Origin: Oscillospiraceae bacterium
GTDB lineage: Bacteria > Bacillota_A > Clostridia > Oscillospirales > Oscillospiraceae
Direction of reading: 5' to 3'
Length of the DNA: 13,398 bases
Assembly (NCBI GenBank): GCA_017939025.1
Contig: JAGBAI010000077.1
Coordinates: 1 to 13,398 of the forward strand
Part shown: one piece after another, positions 1-5,699 of the stretch
Layout: the number at the start of each line of letters is the position of its first letter
Numbering within the stretch: the first letter of the stretch is position 1
Notes under the pieces: model-generated
Told to the model about the DNA's origin: nothing
Databases searched by the model: none
What the model saw: only the letters and a program-made list of their open reading frames with translations
Made by a program: the position numbers and the translations under genes

Positions 1-9
1 CATGAGCAT
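1..9 (-). CDS. Start of a truncated leftward gene
   Basis: Only the first three codons (ATG CTC ATG, reading leftward) lie in the window, so the product cannot be named. A start is supported by a full AGGAGG ribosome binding site at 15-20, five bases before the ATG at 9-7, and by a good promoter upstream. The second ATG at 3-1 is the alternative start, with 11 bases of spacing. The start region lies inside one arm of a 13 bp inverted repeat. Confidence 0.45.
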
Positions 10-72
10 AGAGACCTCCTTTTCTGTGTTGTAGGGGTACATTCATTGTAAAGGATTTTGTCTCTATGCTCA
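3..72. repeat. 13 bp perfect inverted repeat spanning promoter and start codon
   Basis: TGAGCATAGAGAC at 3-15 is repeated as its exact reverse complement GTCTCTATGCTCA at 60-72. One arm covers the start codon and touches the ribosome binding site; the other covers the -35. The upstream arm lies before the expected transcription start, so this cannot simply be an RNA hairpin in that transcript. A pair of operator half-sites or the ends of a tiny insertion fit better. Confidence 0.6.
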
Positions 73-73
73 A
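45..73 (-). promoter_or_regulatory. Promoter of the truncated leftward gene
   Basis: Reading leftward, TTGAGC (73-68) is followed after exactly 17 bases by TACAAT (50-45). Transcription would begin near 38, giving a leader of about 30 bases before the AGGAGG. The -35 lies inside one arm of the 3-15/60-72 inverted repeat. Confidence 0.55.
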
Positions 74-94
74 CTTTTATTTTGACATGGCTTT

Positions 95-119
95 GGGGCC
101 AGGCTCATCGCCTGACCCC
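95..119. repeat. Imperfect hairpin of unknown role
   Basis: GGGGCCAGGC (95-104) pairs with GCCTGACCCC (110-119) around a five-base loop with one mismatch. It has no U tract on the plus strand. It sits in the gap between the leftward gene and the terminator hairpin at 148-179. Confidence 0.4.
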
Positions 120-147
120 AACATTTATTATAGAACCTAAACTTTTC

Positions 148-179
148 AAAACCGCTCCCGATACCGGGAGCGGTTTTTT
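148..179 (+). terminator. Strong terminator-like hairpin between divergent genes
   Basis: A perfect 13 bp stem (148-160 with 165-177) with loop ATAC is followed by a run of T (174-179). The A-rich left side could also terminate leftward transcription. No rightward gene lies upstream of it within the window, so it is either an insulator before the attenuator promoter or a remnant of a lost gene. Confidence 0.65.
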
Positions 180-208
180 CGCGTTGCACAGCAGACATAC
201 GCATCTTC

Positions 209-236
209 TTGACTTTTTCTCAAGGAAAGATATAAT
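209..236 (+). promoter_or_regulatory. Promoter of the leader ORF and GNAT gene
   Basis: TTGACT (209-214) and TATAAT (231-236) are separated by 16 bases. Transcription would begin near 243, about 29 bases before the leader ORF start and well upstream of the attenuator hairpin. Confidence 0.75.
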
Positions 237-271
237 TATTTTATCTCATTTCAGAAAAGGGGGCGATCATA

Positions 272-334
272 ATGGCAAACACAATTTTGATGCACACAAT
301 GTCATACAGAGAATTGATCGTCCGAAACAAGTAA
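272..334 (+). CDS. 20-codon leader peptide of an attenuator
   Basis: A small ORF begins with ATG at 272 after an AAAAGGGGG ribosome binding site (255-263) and ends with TAA at 332-334. The peptide starts MANTILMHTM and ends with ELIVRNK. It is too short for an enzyme and shows no membrane or toxin pattern. Its place between a good promoter and an intrinsic terminator directly ahead of a GNAT gene fits a regulatory leader ORF. The bases of codons 12-14 (TACAGAG, 305-311) are an exact complement of the 5' arm of the terminator (355-361). The position of the translating ribosome can therefore decide whether the terminator forms. The role is inferred from architecture; I do not recognise the peptide from a known resistance leader. 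Confidence 0.6.
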   Translation: MANTILMHTMSYRELIVRNK

Positions 335-385
335 TCCCGTTTTCTGTTCGGTGCCTCTGTACATTGCTGTGCAGAGGCTCTTTTT
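305..385 (+). promoter_or_regulatory. Transcription attenuator: antiterminator and terminator
   Basis: The terminator is a 10 bp stem, GCCTCTGTAC (353-362) with GTGCAGAGGC (369-378), including one G-U pair, followed by TCTTTTT. An alternative fold pairs TACAGAG (305-311) with CTCTGTA (355-361), which destroys the terminator's left arm. Nested inside it, CCGAA/CA (322-329, one bulge) pairs with TGTTCGG (345-351). Part of the antiterminator lies inside the leader ORF, so a ribosome stalled on its early codons would leave the antiterminator free and allow read-through into the GNAT gene. This is the classic layout of ribosome-mediated attenuation. Confidence 0.65.
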
Positions 386-416
386 ATATCTTTTACAGCA
401 GAAAGGAACAGAAAAC

Positions 417-866
417 ATGAAAAACATCACATTGAACAGAATCGACGAATCCAATTTTACAGCCGCATTTCAGCTTGAGCTGGCAGAGGGACAGGAAATC
501 TTTGTTTCCCATCCCATCCGCAGCCTTGCTCAAGCTTATGTCTATTATCACCAGTGTACGCCTTTTGGCATCTATGCCGAAGATGTCATGGTTGGTTATG
601 TCATGGTGATTTATGATCCTGATACCGGAGAATACAATCTCTGGCATCTGATGATCGATAAAAAGCACCAAGGAAAGGGCTATGGAAAACTGGCCGTCCA
701 GGCATGTCTGGACTATATTCGCCAAAAACCTTTTGGCCCCGGGACCACCGTCCTGCTGACCTGTCACGAAAAGAATGTTGCCGCCATTTCCCTCTACAAA
801 TCCCTGGGATTTCAGGAAACCGGAAACCGGGACGAAGAGGAAATTGAAATGAAGTTGACCCTGTAA
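417..866 (+). CDS. GNAT family N-acetyltransferase (BltD-like), under attenuator control
   Basis: A 149-residue cytosolic single-domain GNAT that should transfer an acetyl group from acetyl-CoA to an amine. The acetyl-CoA pyrophosphate loop is HQGKGYG at residues 84-90, after the beta-4 strand WHLMIDKK. The C-terminal NVAAISLYKSLGF (120-132) is the usual motif for the last helix and strand. The overall pattern resembles Bacillus BltD-type spermine/spermidine acetyltransferases, but the substrate cannot be read from the sequence. I chose ATG 417 because GAAAGGA (401-407) precedes it at proper distance; a longer frame from 351 would run through the terminator. Expression is probably conditional on the leader ORF and attenuator. 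By analogy with attenuated resistance genes in Firmicutes, it could answer to a translation-blocking drug; that is inference. It is monocistronic and ends before a shared terminator. Confidence 0.85.
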   Translation: MKNITLNRIDESNFTAAFQLELAEGQEIFVSHPIRSLAQAYVYYHQCTPFGIYAEDVMVGYVMVIYDPDTGEYNLWHLMIDKKHQGKGYGKLAVQACLDYIRQKPFGPGTTVLLTCHEKNVAAISLYKSLGFQETGNRDEEEIEMKLTL

Positions 867-875
867 TATACACGC

Positions 876-906
876 CCCCGGCCCGTGAGCATTTCACAGG
901 CCGGGG
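876..906. terminator. Bidirectional terminator hairpin between converging GNAT genes
   Basis: CCCCGGCC (876-883) pairs with GGCCGGGG (899-906), and GTGA/TCAC (885-888, 894-897) extends the stem after one mismatch. The plus-strand tail is only moderately T-rich (CTTCTGTTT). It lies between the stop codons of two converging genes. Confidence 0.6.
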
Positions 907-930
907 CTTCTGTTTGTGAATTGAATTTAT

Positions 931-1458
931 TTATCCCAGATGAATCCAATATCTTTGATTGATTTCTCCATCCTCATCAACAAATTCATTTTCCAATATT
1001 CCGCCGTTTTTGATAATGGTTCTGGCTGACGCTGCATTGGATTTGTCGCATACCATTAGCACTTTGTCTATGCCTAATTTTTTACATTCCATCAGTGCCA
1101 ACCGGATCATTTCCGTAGCATATCCTTTTCCTCTTTCCGACGGTCTGATACCATCGCCAATATGTCCGCCATATTGTAAAAGATACGCGTTCATAGAATG
1201 TCGGATATTCACTGCACCCAACAGAATATTTCTTTCCATATCTAACAAAAAGAATACAGAATCCGGAACCAGCCCGTCTTTTGGTTCTCTGACTTCCAGA
1301 TTTTCTAAGTAATAATCAAAATCGTGATAATCATTTTTAAATATCGCCCAAGGAGAACAGTTTGTGTGATTCGTTTCCTGGTCTACCTTCCATTCCTCCA
1401 TCATTTCTGATAACTGAGGATAATATTCTTTTGTTAGCTTAATTAACTTAACATTCAT
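931..1458 (-). CDS. GNAT family N-acetyltransferase (COG3981-like)
   Basis: A 175-residue soluble acetyltransferase. The acetyl-CoA loop RPSERGKGYATEM is at residues 105-117, preceded by GGHIGDG as in the COG3981 group. It is followed by GIDKVLMVCDKSNAASARTIIKNGG (about 129-153), the standard beta-5/alpha-4 region ending in the Asn-Gly-Gly typical of this group. The acceptor substrate is unknown. The ATG at 1458 is preferred; a GTG at 1467 in the same frame is part of the AGGTGAGG ribosome binding sequence. It is transcribed alone, converging on the first GNAT. I saw no clear promoter in the 55 bases between it and the repeat element upstream. It shares little with the first GNAT beyond the fold, so this is not a recent duplication. 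Confidence 0.85.
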   Translation of the reverse strand: MNVKLIKLTKEYYPQLSEMMEEWKVDQETNHTNCSPWAIFKNDYHDFDYYLENLEVREPKDGLVPDSVFFLLDMERNILLGAVNIRHSMNAYLLQYGGHIGDGIRPSERGKGYATEMIRLALMECKKLGIDKVLMVCDKSNAASARTIIKNGGILENEFVDEDGEINQRYWIHLG

Positions 1459-1513
1459 TTTCCTCACCTGCCGATTTCTCTTTTATTCGCCAATCAAAAT
1501 CATATACGACCTG

Positions 1514-1629
1514 TTGTAGGGGCGGGGCATTGCCCCGCCCACAATCTACCAGCCTTGAATCTGTTCAAATAAAACGTTACCGTTTCATCATCGTAACGTT
1601 GTGGGCGGGCCAGTGGCCCGCCCCTACAA
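1514..1629. repeat. 116 bp MITE/REP-like element with 13 bp terminal inverted repeats
   Basis: The ends are TTGTAGGGGCGGG (1514-1526) and its exact reverse complement (1617-1629). Each end is itself a palindrome: GGGCGGGGCA/TGCCCCGCCC at 1520-1540 and GGGCGGGCCA/TGGCCCGCCC at 1603-1623. An inner pair CCCGCCCACAA (1534-1544) / TTGTGGGCGGG (1599-1609) and a central hairpin AACGTTAC/GTAACGTT (1573-1580, 1593-1600) complete a nested fold. It codes for nothing. No target duplication is obvious. It lies eight bases beyond the stop of the FlaR-like gene and may act as its terminator. Confidence 0.8.
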
Positions 1630-1636
1630 TACTACA

Positions 1637-2137
1637 TCAGACAGACTCCAGAAAAGCTTCCTTTTCCTTCCGGTTCTTCAGCACGATAGCCTTGGCGTGT
1701 TTATACTTGGCGATCCGGGTATAATTCAGCACCCGGTTGTTCTTATTGAAGCTCCAGATGTACTTGATAAACTCCCAGTCAAAGCGCTCCGGGCAGCCGT
1801 CGGGCATATCCGTACGGTTTTTGCCGTAGTTGCCCAGCACCCGCTGGCACATTCCCCAGAGGCAGGTCCAGCGGCTGTAGTCTAAGTAGATGATGGTGTC
1901 GCACTTTTCCATCCGGGCATCCATGGTGCGGCTGTAGTTGCCGTCGATGATCCAGCTGTCCAGCTTCAGCGCATTTTCCAAGCGGGAATCAAACTCCTCC
2001 ATGGACACATTCTCCCAACCCTTCGTCCACCAGAGCCGGTCAAGATGTACCACTGTCAGATCCAGTTTCTCCCCCAGTGCCCGGGCCAAGGTGGACTTGC
2101 CGCTGCCGGGGCAACCTATAATTACGATACGTTTCAT
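1637..2137 (-). CDS. P-loop kinase, adenylate kinase/FlaR-like
   Basis: A 166-residue P-loop NTPase. The Walker A motif GCPGSGKST is at residues 8-16. The region HLDRLWWTKGW (36-46) and IIDGNYS (63-69) are typical of the small adenylate-kinase-like family often annotated as DNA topology modulation protein FlaR. CDTIIYLDYSRW follows as the Walker-B-like strand, and a basic lid segment is near RVLGNYGKNRTD. The true substrate of this family is not settled. Length is normal. The start is fixed by the P-loop position, yet no Shine-Dalgarno sequence is visible before ATG 2137; the AATGCA repeat element begins about 15 bases upstream and may have replaced it. It may be co-transcribed from proS or leaderless. 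Confidence 0.8.
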   Translation of the reverse strand: MKRIVIIGCPGSGKSTLARALGEKLDLTVVHLDRLWWTKGWENVSMEEFDSRLENALKLDSWIIDGNYSRTMDARMEKCDTIIYLDYSRWTCLWGMCQRVLGNYGKNRTDMPDGCPERFDWEFIKYIWSFNKNNRVLNYTRIAKYKHAKAIVLKNRKEKEAFLESV

Positions 2138-2152
2138 ATTTATTCGCAGATT

Positions 2153-2294
2153 CCAAATGCAAAATGCAAAATGCAGAATGCAAAATTACGAATCCTCACT
2201 CCTTAAAATTATGTAAACCCAGTATTTTTAAGAAACAGGCCCGGCTTATAGCCCGGACCTGTTTCTCATTTTGCATTACTGCATTCTGCATTTT
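2153..2294. repeat. MITE-like element bounded by AATGCA-rich inverted repeats
   Basis: Repeated AAATGCA/GAATGCA units at 2155-2186 are mirrored by TGCATT units at 2271-2294. The perfect core is a 15 bp inverted repeat, AAAATGCAGAATGCA (2168-2182) with TGCATTCTGCATTTT (2280-2294). The right end overlaps the proS stop codon. The centre carries a terminator-like hairpin. There is no coding capacity. The unit resembles short dispersed palindromic repeats; copy number needs a genome search. Confidence 0.65.
2231..2266 (-). terminator. Terminator-like hairpin downstream of proS
   Basis: AGAAACAGG (2231-2239) pairs with CCTGTTTCT (2258-2266). Reading leftward, a T-G pair and four G-C pairs (2241-2244 with 2253-2256) extend the stem to 14 bp. 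The tail is weak (TTAAAAAT). It lies inside the AATGCA element and could end proS transcription. Confidence 0.5.
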
Positions 2295-3729
2295 AATAAG
2301 CAATGCCCCAGTAAATCATCTTGTCAGCAGGCTTTCCGCAGCAGGCGCAGGTTTCGCCCAGCTTCTCCTGTGCGAAGGGGATGCAGCGGGAGGACATGCC
2401 GGCCTTTTCCTTCATGGCCAGCTCACACTCCAGATCACCGCACCACATGGTCTTGACAAAGCCGCCGTTCTTGTCCTGCAGCTCCTTGGCCTCTTCCAGA
2501 GAGTGGGCTTCGTAGATGTGCTCTTCCAGATTCTTCTTGGCCCGCTCATACATACCATTGTGGACAGCTTCCAGCTGCTCAGCAACAGCAGTTTCCAGAT
2601 CTTCCAGCTTCACCACGATCTTTTCCCGGTCATTGCGGCGCACCAGCACACACTGGCCGTTCTCCAGATCCCGGGGGCCGCACTCGACGCGCAGGGGAAC
2701 ACCCTTCATCTCGTACTCGGCGCACTTCCAGCCCATGGAGTTATCGGAGTCGTCGATCTTGACACGGAAACCGGCCTCGACCAGGCGATCCTTGATGGCG
2801 TTGGCACCGTCCAGAACACCAGCCTTATGCTGGGCAATGGGCAGGACAACCACCTGGATGGGAGCTACCTTGGGAGGCAGAACCAGACCATTGTTATCGC
2901 CGTGGGTCATAATGATGCCACCGATGAGACGGGTGGAAACGCCCCAGGAGGTCTGGTGGGGATAGGTCTTGGTGTTGGTCTTGTCGGTGAACTGGATGTC
3001 AAAGGCCTTGGTAAAGCCATCACCGAAGTAGTGGGAGGTACCGGCCTGCAGAGCCTTCCGGTCGTGCATCATGCACTCGATGGTGTAGGTTGCTTCGGCA
3101 CCGTTGAACTTTTCCTTGTCGGTTTTCTGACCGCGGGTGACGGGCATGGCCAGCACATTCTCGCAGAAATCCGCATAAACATTCAGCATAGTCTCAGTGA
3201 AGGCCTTGGCTTCCTCTGCGGTAGCGTGGATGGTATGGCCCTCCTGCCACAAAAATTCCCGGTGGCGCAGGAAGGGACGGGAGGTCTTCTCCCAGCGCAG
3301 CACGCTGCACCACTGGTTATACTTCATAGGCAGATCCCGGTGGGACTGCAGAACGTTGGCAAAGTGCTCACAGAACAGAGTCTCAGAGGTGGGACGGATG
3401 GCATACTTTTCTTCCAGCCGCTCACCGCCACCCAGCGTGACCCAGGCGCACTCGGGAGCGAAGCCTTCCACATGATCCTTCTCCTTCTGCAGCAGGGACT
3501 CGGGGATCAGCAGGGGCATGTAGACATTCTCAACACCCTGCTTCTTGAACTCCTTGTCCATGATGTTCTGGATATTCTCCCAGATGGCATAGCCGTAGGG
3601 GCGGTAAATGAACACGCCCTTAATGGAAGAATAATCGATCAGCTGTGCCTTCTTGCACACATCGGTAAACCACTGAGCAAAATCAACCTCCATATCGGTG
3701 ATCTGCTCAACCTTTTTCTCTTTTGCCAT
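2293..3729 (-). CDS. proS: Proline-tRNA ligase, archaeal/eukaryotic-type (ProS type 3)
   Basis: A cytosolic class II aminoacyl-tRNA synthetase of 478 residues that charges tRNA-Pro with proline using ATP. The catalytic core comes first: RPTSET at 112-117, motif 2 [20 protein letters not shown] around 144-163, and the motif 3 region [18 protein letters not shown] at 261-278. The anticodon-binding domain begins near [17 protein letters not shown] (282-298). The C-terminal zinc-binding-type domain has Cys 430, 435, 449, 461 and 464 and ends in the Tyr (GIAY) typical of the archaeal-type enzyme. There is no bacterial-type INS editing insertion, and length fits type 3. The start has GAGAGGATG 8-16 bases upstream. 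It is leftward, with its own probable promoter, and its stop codon overlaps a repeat element. Confidence 0.96.
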   Translation of the reverse strand: MAKEKKVEQITDMEVDFAQWFTDVCKKAQLIDYSSIKGVFIYRPYGYAIWENIQNIMDKEFKKQGVENVYMPLLIPESLLQKEKDHVEGFAPECAWVTLGGGERLEEKYAIRPTSETLFCEHFANVLQSHRDLPMKYNQWCSVLRWEKTSRPFLRHREFLWQEGHTIHATAEEAKAFTETMLNVYADFCENVLAMPVTRGQKTDKEKFNGAEATYTIECMMHDRKALQAGTSHYFGDGFTKAFDIQFTDKTNTKTYPHQTSWGVSTRLIGGIIMTHGDNNGLVLPPKVAPIQVVVLPIAQHKAGVLDGANAIKDRLVEAGFRVKIDDSDNSMGWKCAEYEMKGVPLRVECGPRDLENGQCVLVRRNDREKIVVKLEDLETAVAEQLEAVHNGMYERAKKNLEEHIYEAHSLEEAKELQDKNGGFVKTMWCGDLECELAMKEKAGMSSRCIPFAQEKLGETCACCGKPADKMIYWGIAY

Positions 3730-3770
3730 ATATTTTCATCCTCTCAGGTTTTTCCAAATTTGCTCATAAT

Positions 3771-3799
3771 ATTGTAGCATATGTGTCAAGATTGCGCAA
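3771..3799 (-). promoter_or_regulatory. Probable extended -10 promoter of proS
   Basis: Reading leftward, TGCTACAAT (3779-3771 region) is an extended -10 with TACAAT at 3776-3771. TTGCGC (3799-3794), 17 bases upstream, is a weak -35. A better looking TTGACA at 3789-3784 is only seven bases from TACAAT and cannot pair with it. The -35 overlaps the edge of the 3797-3912 element. Confidence 0.45.
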
Positions 3800-3912
3800 G
3801 GAGTAATTTAGTGTGGAGAGTGGCGTGTGAAGATATTGTATCGCCCTAGGCGATCATTTTAATCATTGCGAAGCAATACCATAACGCCACTCTCAACTCT
3901 CCAAACTCCTTG
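3797..3912. repeat. 116 bp palindromic element between divergent proS and serine dehydratase
   Basis: Outer arms CAAGGAGT (3797-3804) and ACTCCTTG (3905-3912) and inner arms GAGAGTGGCGT (3816-3826) and ACGCCACTCTC (3884-3894) enclose two further hairpins: ATCGCC/GGCGAT (3840-3845, 3849-3854) and ATTGC/GCAAT (3865-3869, 3873-3877). It is unlike the other two elements in sequence. It fills nearly the whole space between two divergent promoters, whose outer hexamers touch or overlap its two ends. Confidence 0.65.
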
Positions 3913-3941
3913 TTGTATTTTCCCCATTCCTTTGCTATACT
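3913..3941 (+). promoter_or_regulatory. Promoter of the serine dehydratase gene
   Basis: TTGTAT (3913-3918), 17 bases, TATACT (3936-3941), with an extended -10 TGC directly before it. Transcription would begin near 3948, leaving a very short leader before the GGAGGAA ribosome binding site (3954-3960). Confidence 0.65.
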
Positions 3942-3966
3942 AAAAGAAAAAACGGAGGAAATTACC

Positions 3967-5187
3967 ATGAAATCCATCCGCGAGATCTATAAAATCGGCA
4001 AAGGCCCCTCTTCTTCCCATACCATGGGCCCGGAGCGGGCTGCATTGTTGTTTTTAAAGCGTTATCCCGATGCCACTTCCTTCAAGGTCACCCTGTATGG
4101 TTCCTTAAGCAAGACCGGCGTGGGCCACGGCACCGACCGTGTGCTGCTGGATACCCTGGGCCCGGAGCGGACGAAGATCCTCTTCTCCACCGAAAGCTGG
4201 GAGGGCATGCACCCCAATACCATGGATTTTTCCGCTTTCCACGAGGATATCGAAACGGGTCACCTGCGGGTGGAGTCCATTGGCGGCGGAGATATCCGCA
4301 TTCCCGGTGAAGCCAGAGCCGCAGACAGTGAAGAGGTTTACATTGAGCATTCCTTCGCGGAAATTGCCGATTTCTGCAAATGGCGCTATATCGACACGCT
4401 TTCCGAGTATGTGGAGCTGAACGAAGGCCCGGAAATCTGGGATTTCCTCATGGAGGTCTGGCAAACCATGAAGGCTGCCATTGACGAAGGCCTTTCCAAA
4501 GAGGGCGTTCTTCCCGGCGGCCTGAATGTCCACCGAAAGGCCAAATATCTTTATGAAAAAGATCCCAAGGTGGACGAGCCTGCCCTCATCGAATTCCAGC
4601 GGATCGCTGCCTATGCCTATGCTGTGGCAGAACAGAATGCCGATAATGGTACCGTCGTTACCGCCCCCACTTGCGGTGCCTGTGGTGTTCTGCCCGCTGT
4701 TCTCAAATACGCCCAGGTTACCAAGGGCTTTACTGACGAGCAGATTATCCGGGGCCTTGCTACGGCCGGCATCATCGGAAATCTGACCAAGACCAACGCC
4801 TCCATTTCCGGTGCCGAATGTGGCTGTCAGGCAGAGATCGGCACCGCCTGTTCCATGGCCGCTGCCGCTCTGGCAGAACTCTACCAGCAGGATCTGGACC
4901 AGGTGGAATACGCCGCCGAAGTTGCCATGGAGCACCATCTGGGTCTGACCTGTGATCCCATCTGCGGTCTGGTGCAGATCCCCTGCATCGAGCGCAATGC
5001 GGTTGCTGCCGTCCGTGCCATGAATGCCTGCAACTTAAGCTACTTCCTCACCGGCTCCCGGAATATCAGCTACGACATGGTCTGCCGGGCCATGAAGGAA
5101 ACCGGTGTCAACCTGGATCACCGCTTCCGTGAAACCAGCGAAGGCGGCCTGGCCAAGCTCTACGCCAGAAGAAGAAAACACAGCTGA
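3967..5187 (+). CDS. sdaA: L-serine dehydratase, iron-sulfur-dependent, single chain
   Basis: A 406-residue cytosolic enzyme that deaminates L-serine to pyruvate and ammonia with a [4Fe-4S] cluster instead of PLP. The N-terminal beta domain starts with the hallmark GPSSSHTMGP at residues 13-22. The C-terminal alpha domain holds TAPTCGACGVLPA (232-244), NASISGAECGCQAE (277-290), and LTCDPICGLVQIPCIERNA (327-345). Cys 236, 239, 287 and 329 are candidates for cluster ligands. Beta and alpha domains are fused in one chain, as in E. coli SdaA and the Bacteroides-type enzymes, while many Firmicutes split them. ATG 3967 is chosen because GGAGGAA precedes it; an in-frame extension to 3910 would run across the promoter. 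It is monocistronic with its own promoter and terminator, and probably feeds serine carbon to pyruvate. Confidence 0.93.
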   Translation: MKSIREIYKIGKGPSSSHTMGPERAALLFLKRYPDATSFKVTLYGSLSKTGVGHGTDRVLLDTLGPERTKILFSTESWEGMHPNTMDFSAFHEDIETGHLRVESIGGGDIRIPGEARAADSEEVYIEHSFAEIADFCKWRYIDTLSEYVELNEGPEIWDFLMEVWQTMKAAIDEGLSKEGVLPGGLNVHRKAKYLYEKDPKVDEPALIEFQRIAAYAYAVAEQNADNGTVVTAPTCGACGVLPAVLKYAQVTKGFTDEQIIRGLATAGIIGNLTKTNASISGAECGCQAEIGTACSMAAAALAELYQQDLDQVEYAAEVAMEHHLGLTCDPICGLVQIPCIERNAVAAVRAMNACNLSYFLTGSRNISYDMVCRAMKETGVNLDHRFRETSEGGLAKLYARRRKHS

Positions 5188-5190
5188 TGC

Positions 5191-5223
5191 AAACAGGGAC
5201 TCCCACCGGAGTCCCTGTTTTTT
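5191..5223 (+). terminator. Intrinsic terminator of the serine dehydratase gene
   Basis: A perfect 13 bp stem, AAACAGGGACTCC (5191-5203) with GGAGTCCCTGTTT (5208-5220), loop CACC, followed by a run of six T (5218-5223). It begins four bases after the stop codon. Confidence 0.92.
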
Positions 5224-5364
5224 CCCTTTTCCTTTAAAAGCAGCTGAAACTTCTTAAAATCTGTGGTAAAATTTATTTTTAGCCGAATCATTTCCGAAAT
5301 ACACAAAGGAGCTCTGAAGGAATCAAACTCGGAAATAGGTTCATCACAACGCAAAGAATATAAT
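5224..5364. other. Non-coding gap between converging units
   Basis: I see no gene here. There is a weak inverted repeat ATTTCCGA (5290-5297) / TCGGAAAT (5329-5336) with a long loop. An AAAGGAG sequence (5306-5312) has no start codon at useful distance. A short frame from GTG 5263 has no ribosome binding site and is not convincing. Confidence 0.4.
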
Positions 5365-5410
5365 AAGCAGCCAGCAAATGTGCCTCATGCGCACCGTTTA
5401 CAGGCTGCTT
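5365..5410 (-). terminator. Probable terminator of the ABC importer operon
   Basis: AAGCAGCC (5365-5372) pairs with GGCTGCTT (5403-5410), with weaker inner pairing (TGTGC/GCGCA and CAAA/GTTT). Reading leftward the tail is TTATTATATT. It lies ten bases past the stop of the last operon gene. The loop is long, so this is a moderate call. Confidence 0.5.
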
Positions 5411-5420
5411 TTATTTATTC

Positions 5421-5699
5421 TCACACACTATCGTGTCCCAATTCCTTCAGAACCTCAGCCAGCATGTTATTGCCCTGCTCGAAACAGGCAACGGCATCCA
5501 TAACCTTATGATACGAAGCATGGCTTCCGGCTTCATCCAGCTTCACAGCCAGATCTGCCAGTTCCTTGGCATGAGCTGCGTTATGGCCGGTCATGTACTT
5601 CATCAGAGCCAGCAGTTCCTCCATAGGAGTATGGCTGTGATGATGATCGTGTTCATGGGTATGCGTATGATGCTGATCATGGAAATGATGTTCGTGCAT
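5421..5699 (-). CDS. Possible separate His-rich protein from an internal start
   Basis: An in-frame ATG at 5699-5697 lies exactly where the ATPase domain ends and the His-rich part begins. It has a fine ribosome binding site (GGAG at 5712-5709, nine bases upstream). Translation from here gives 92 residues: MHEHHFHDQHH-type metal-binding head, then a helical domain with KYMTGHNAAHAKELADLA and a FEQGN motif. Small His-rich proteins of similar pattern sit next to cobalt and nickel transport genes in Clostridia (recalled, not searched). The fused form may have arisen by loss of the ATPase stop codon, or both forms may be made on purpose. There is no proof that the internal start is used. Confidence 0.4.
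   Translation of the reverse strand: MHEHHFHDQHHTHTHEHDHHHSHTPMEELLALMKYMTGHNAAHAKELADLAVKLDEAGSHASYHKVMDAVACFEQGNNMLAEVLKELGHDSV

Noticed and set aside
58..420. 120-codon rightward frame across the attenuator
   Set aside because: It runs through a terminator, a promoter and the attenuator in one frame, starting at TTG without a ribosome binding site. The 20-codon leader ORF in another frame explains the region better.
2164..3777. 537-codon rightward open frame opposite proS
   Set aside because: It is the complement of a clear prolyl-tRNA synthetase, with low-complexity Leu/Gly/His-rich translation and no family motif. It is a shadow caused by codon bias.
3784..3789. TTGACA as -35 of proS
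   Set aside because: It is only seven bases from TACAAT and twelve from TATTAT, too close for either. The extended -10 with the weaker TTGCGC at 17 bases fits better.
1514..3912. CRISPR array or tandem repeat locus
   Set aside because: The repeats are three different palindromic elements in separate intergenic gaps, without regularly spaced direct repeats and unique spacers.
4105..4938. 277-codon leftward frame inside the serine dehydratase
   Set aside because: It lies wholly opposite conserved serine dehydratase motifs and has no start signal of its own.
5263..5511. 82-codon rightward frame from GTG 5263
   Set aside because: No ribosome binding site at useful distance. It crosses the operon terminator hairpin and runs into the opposite-strand His-rich gene.
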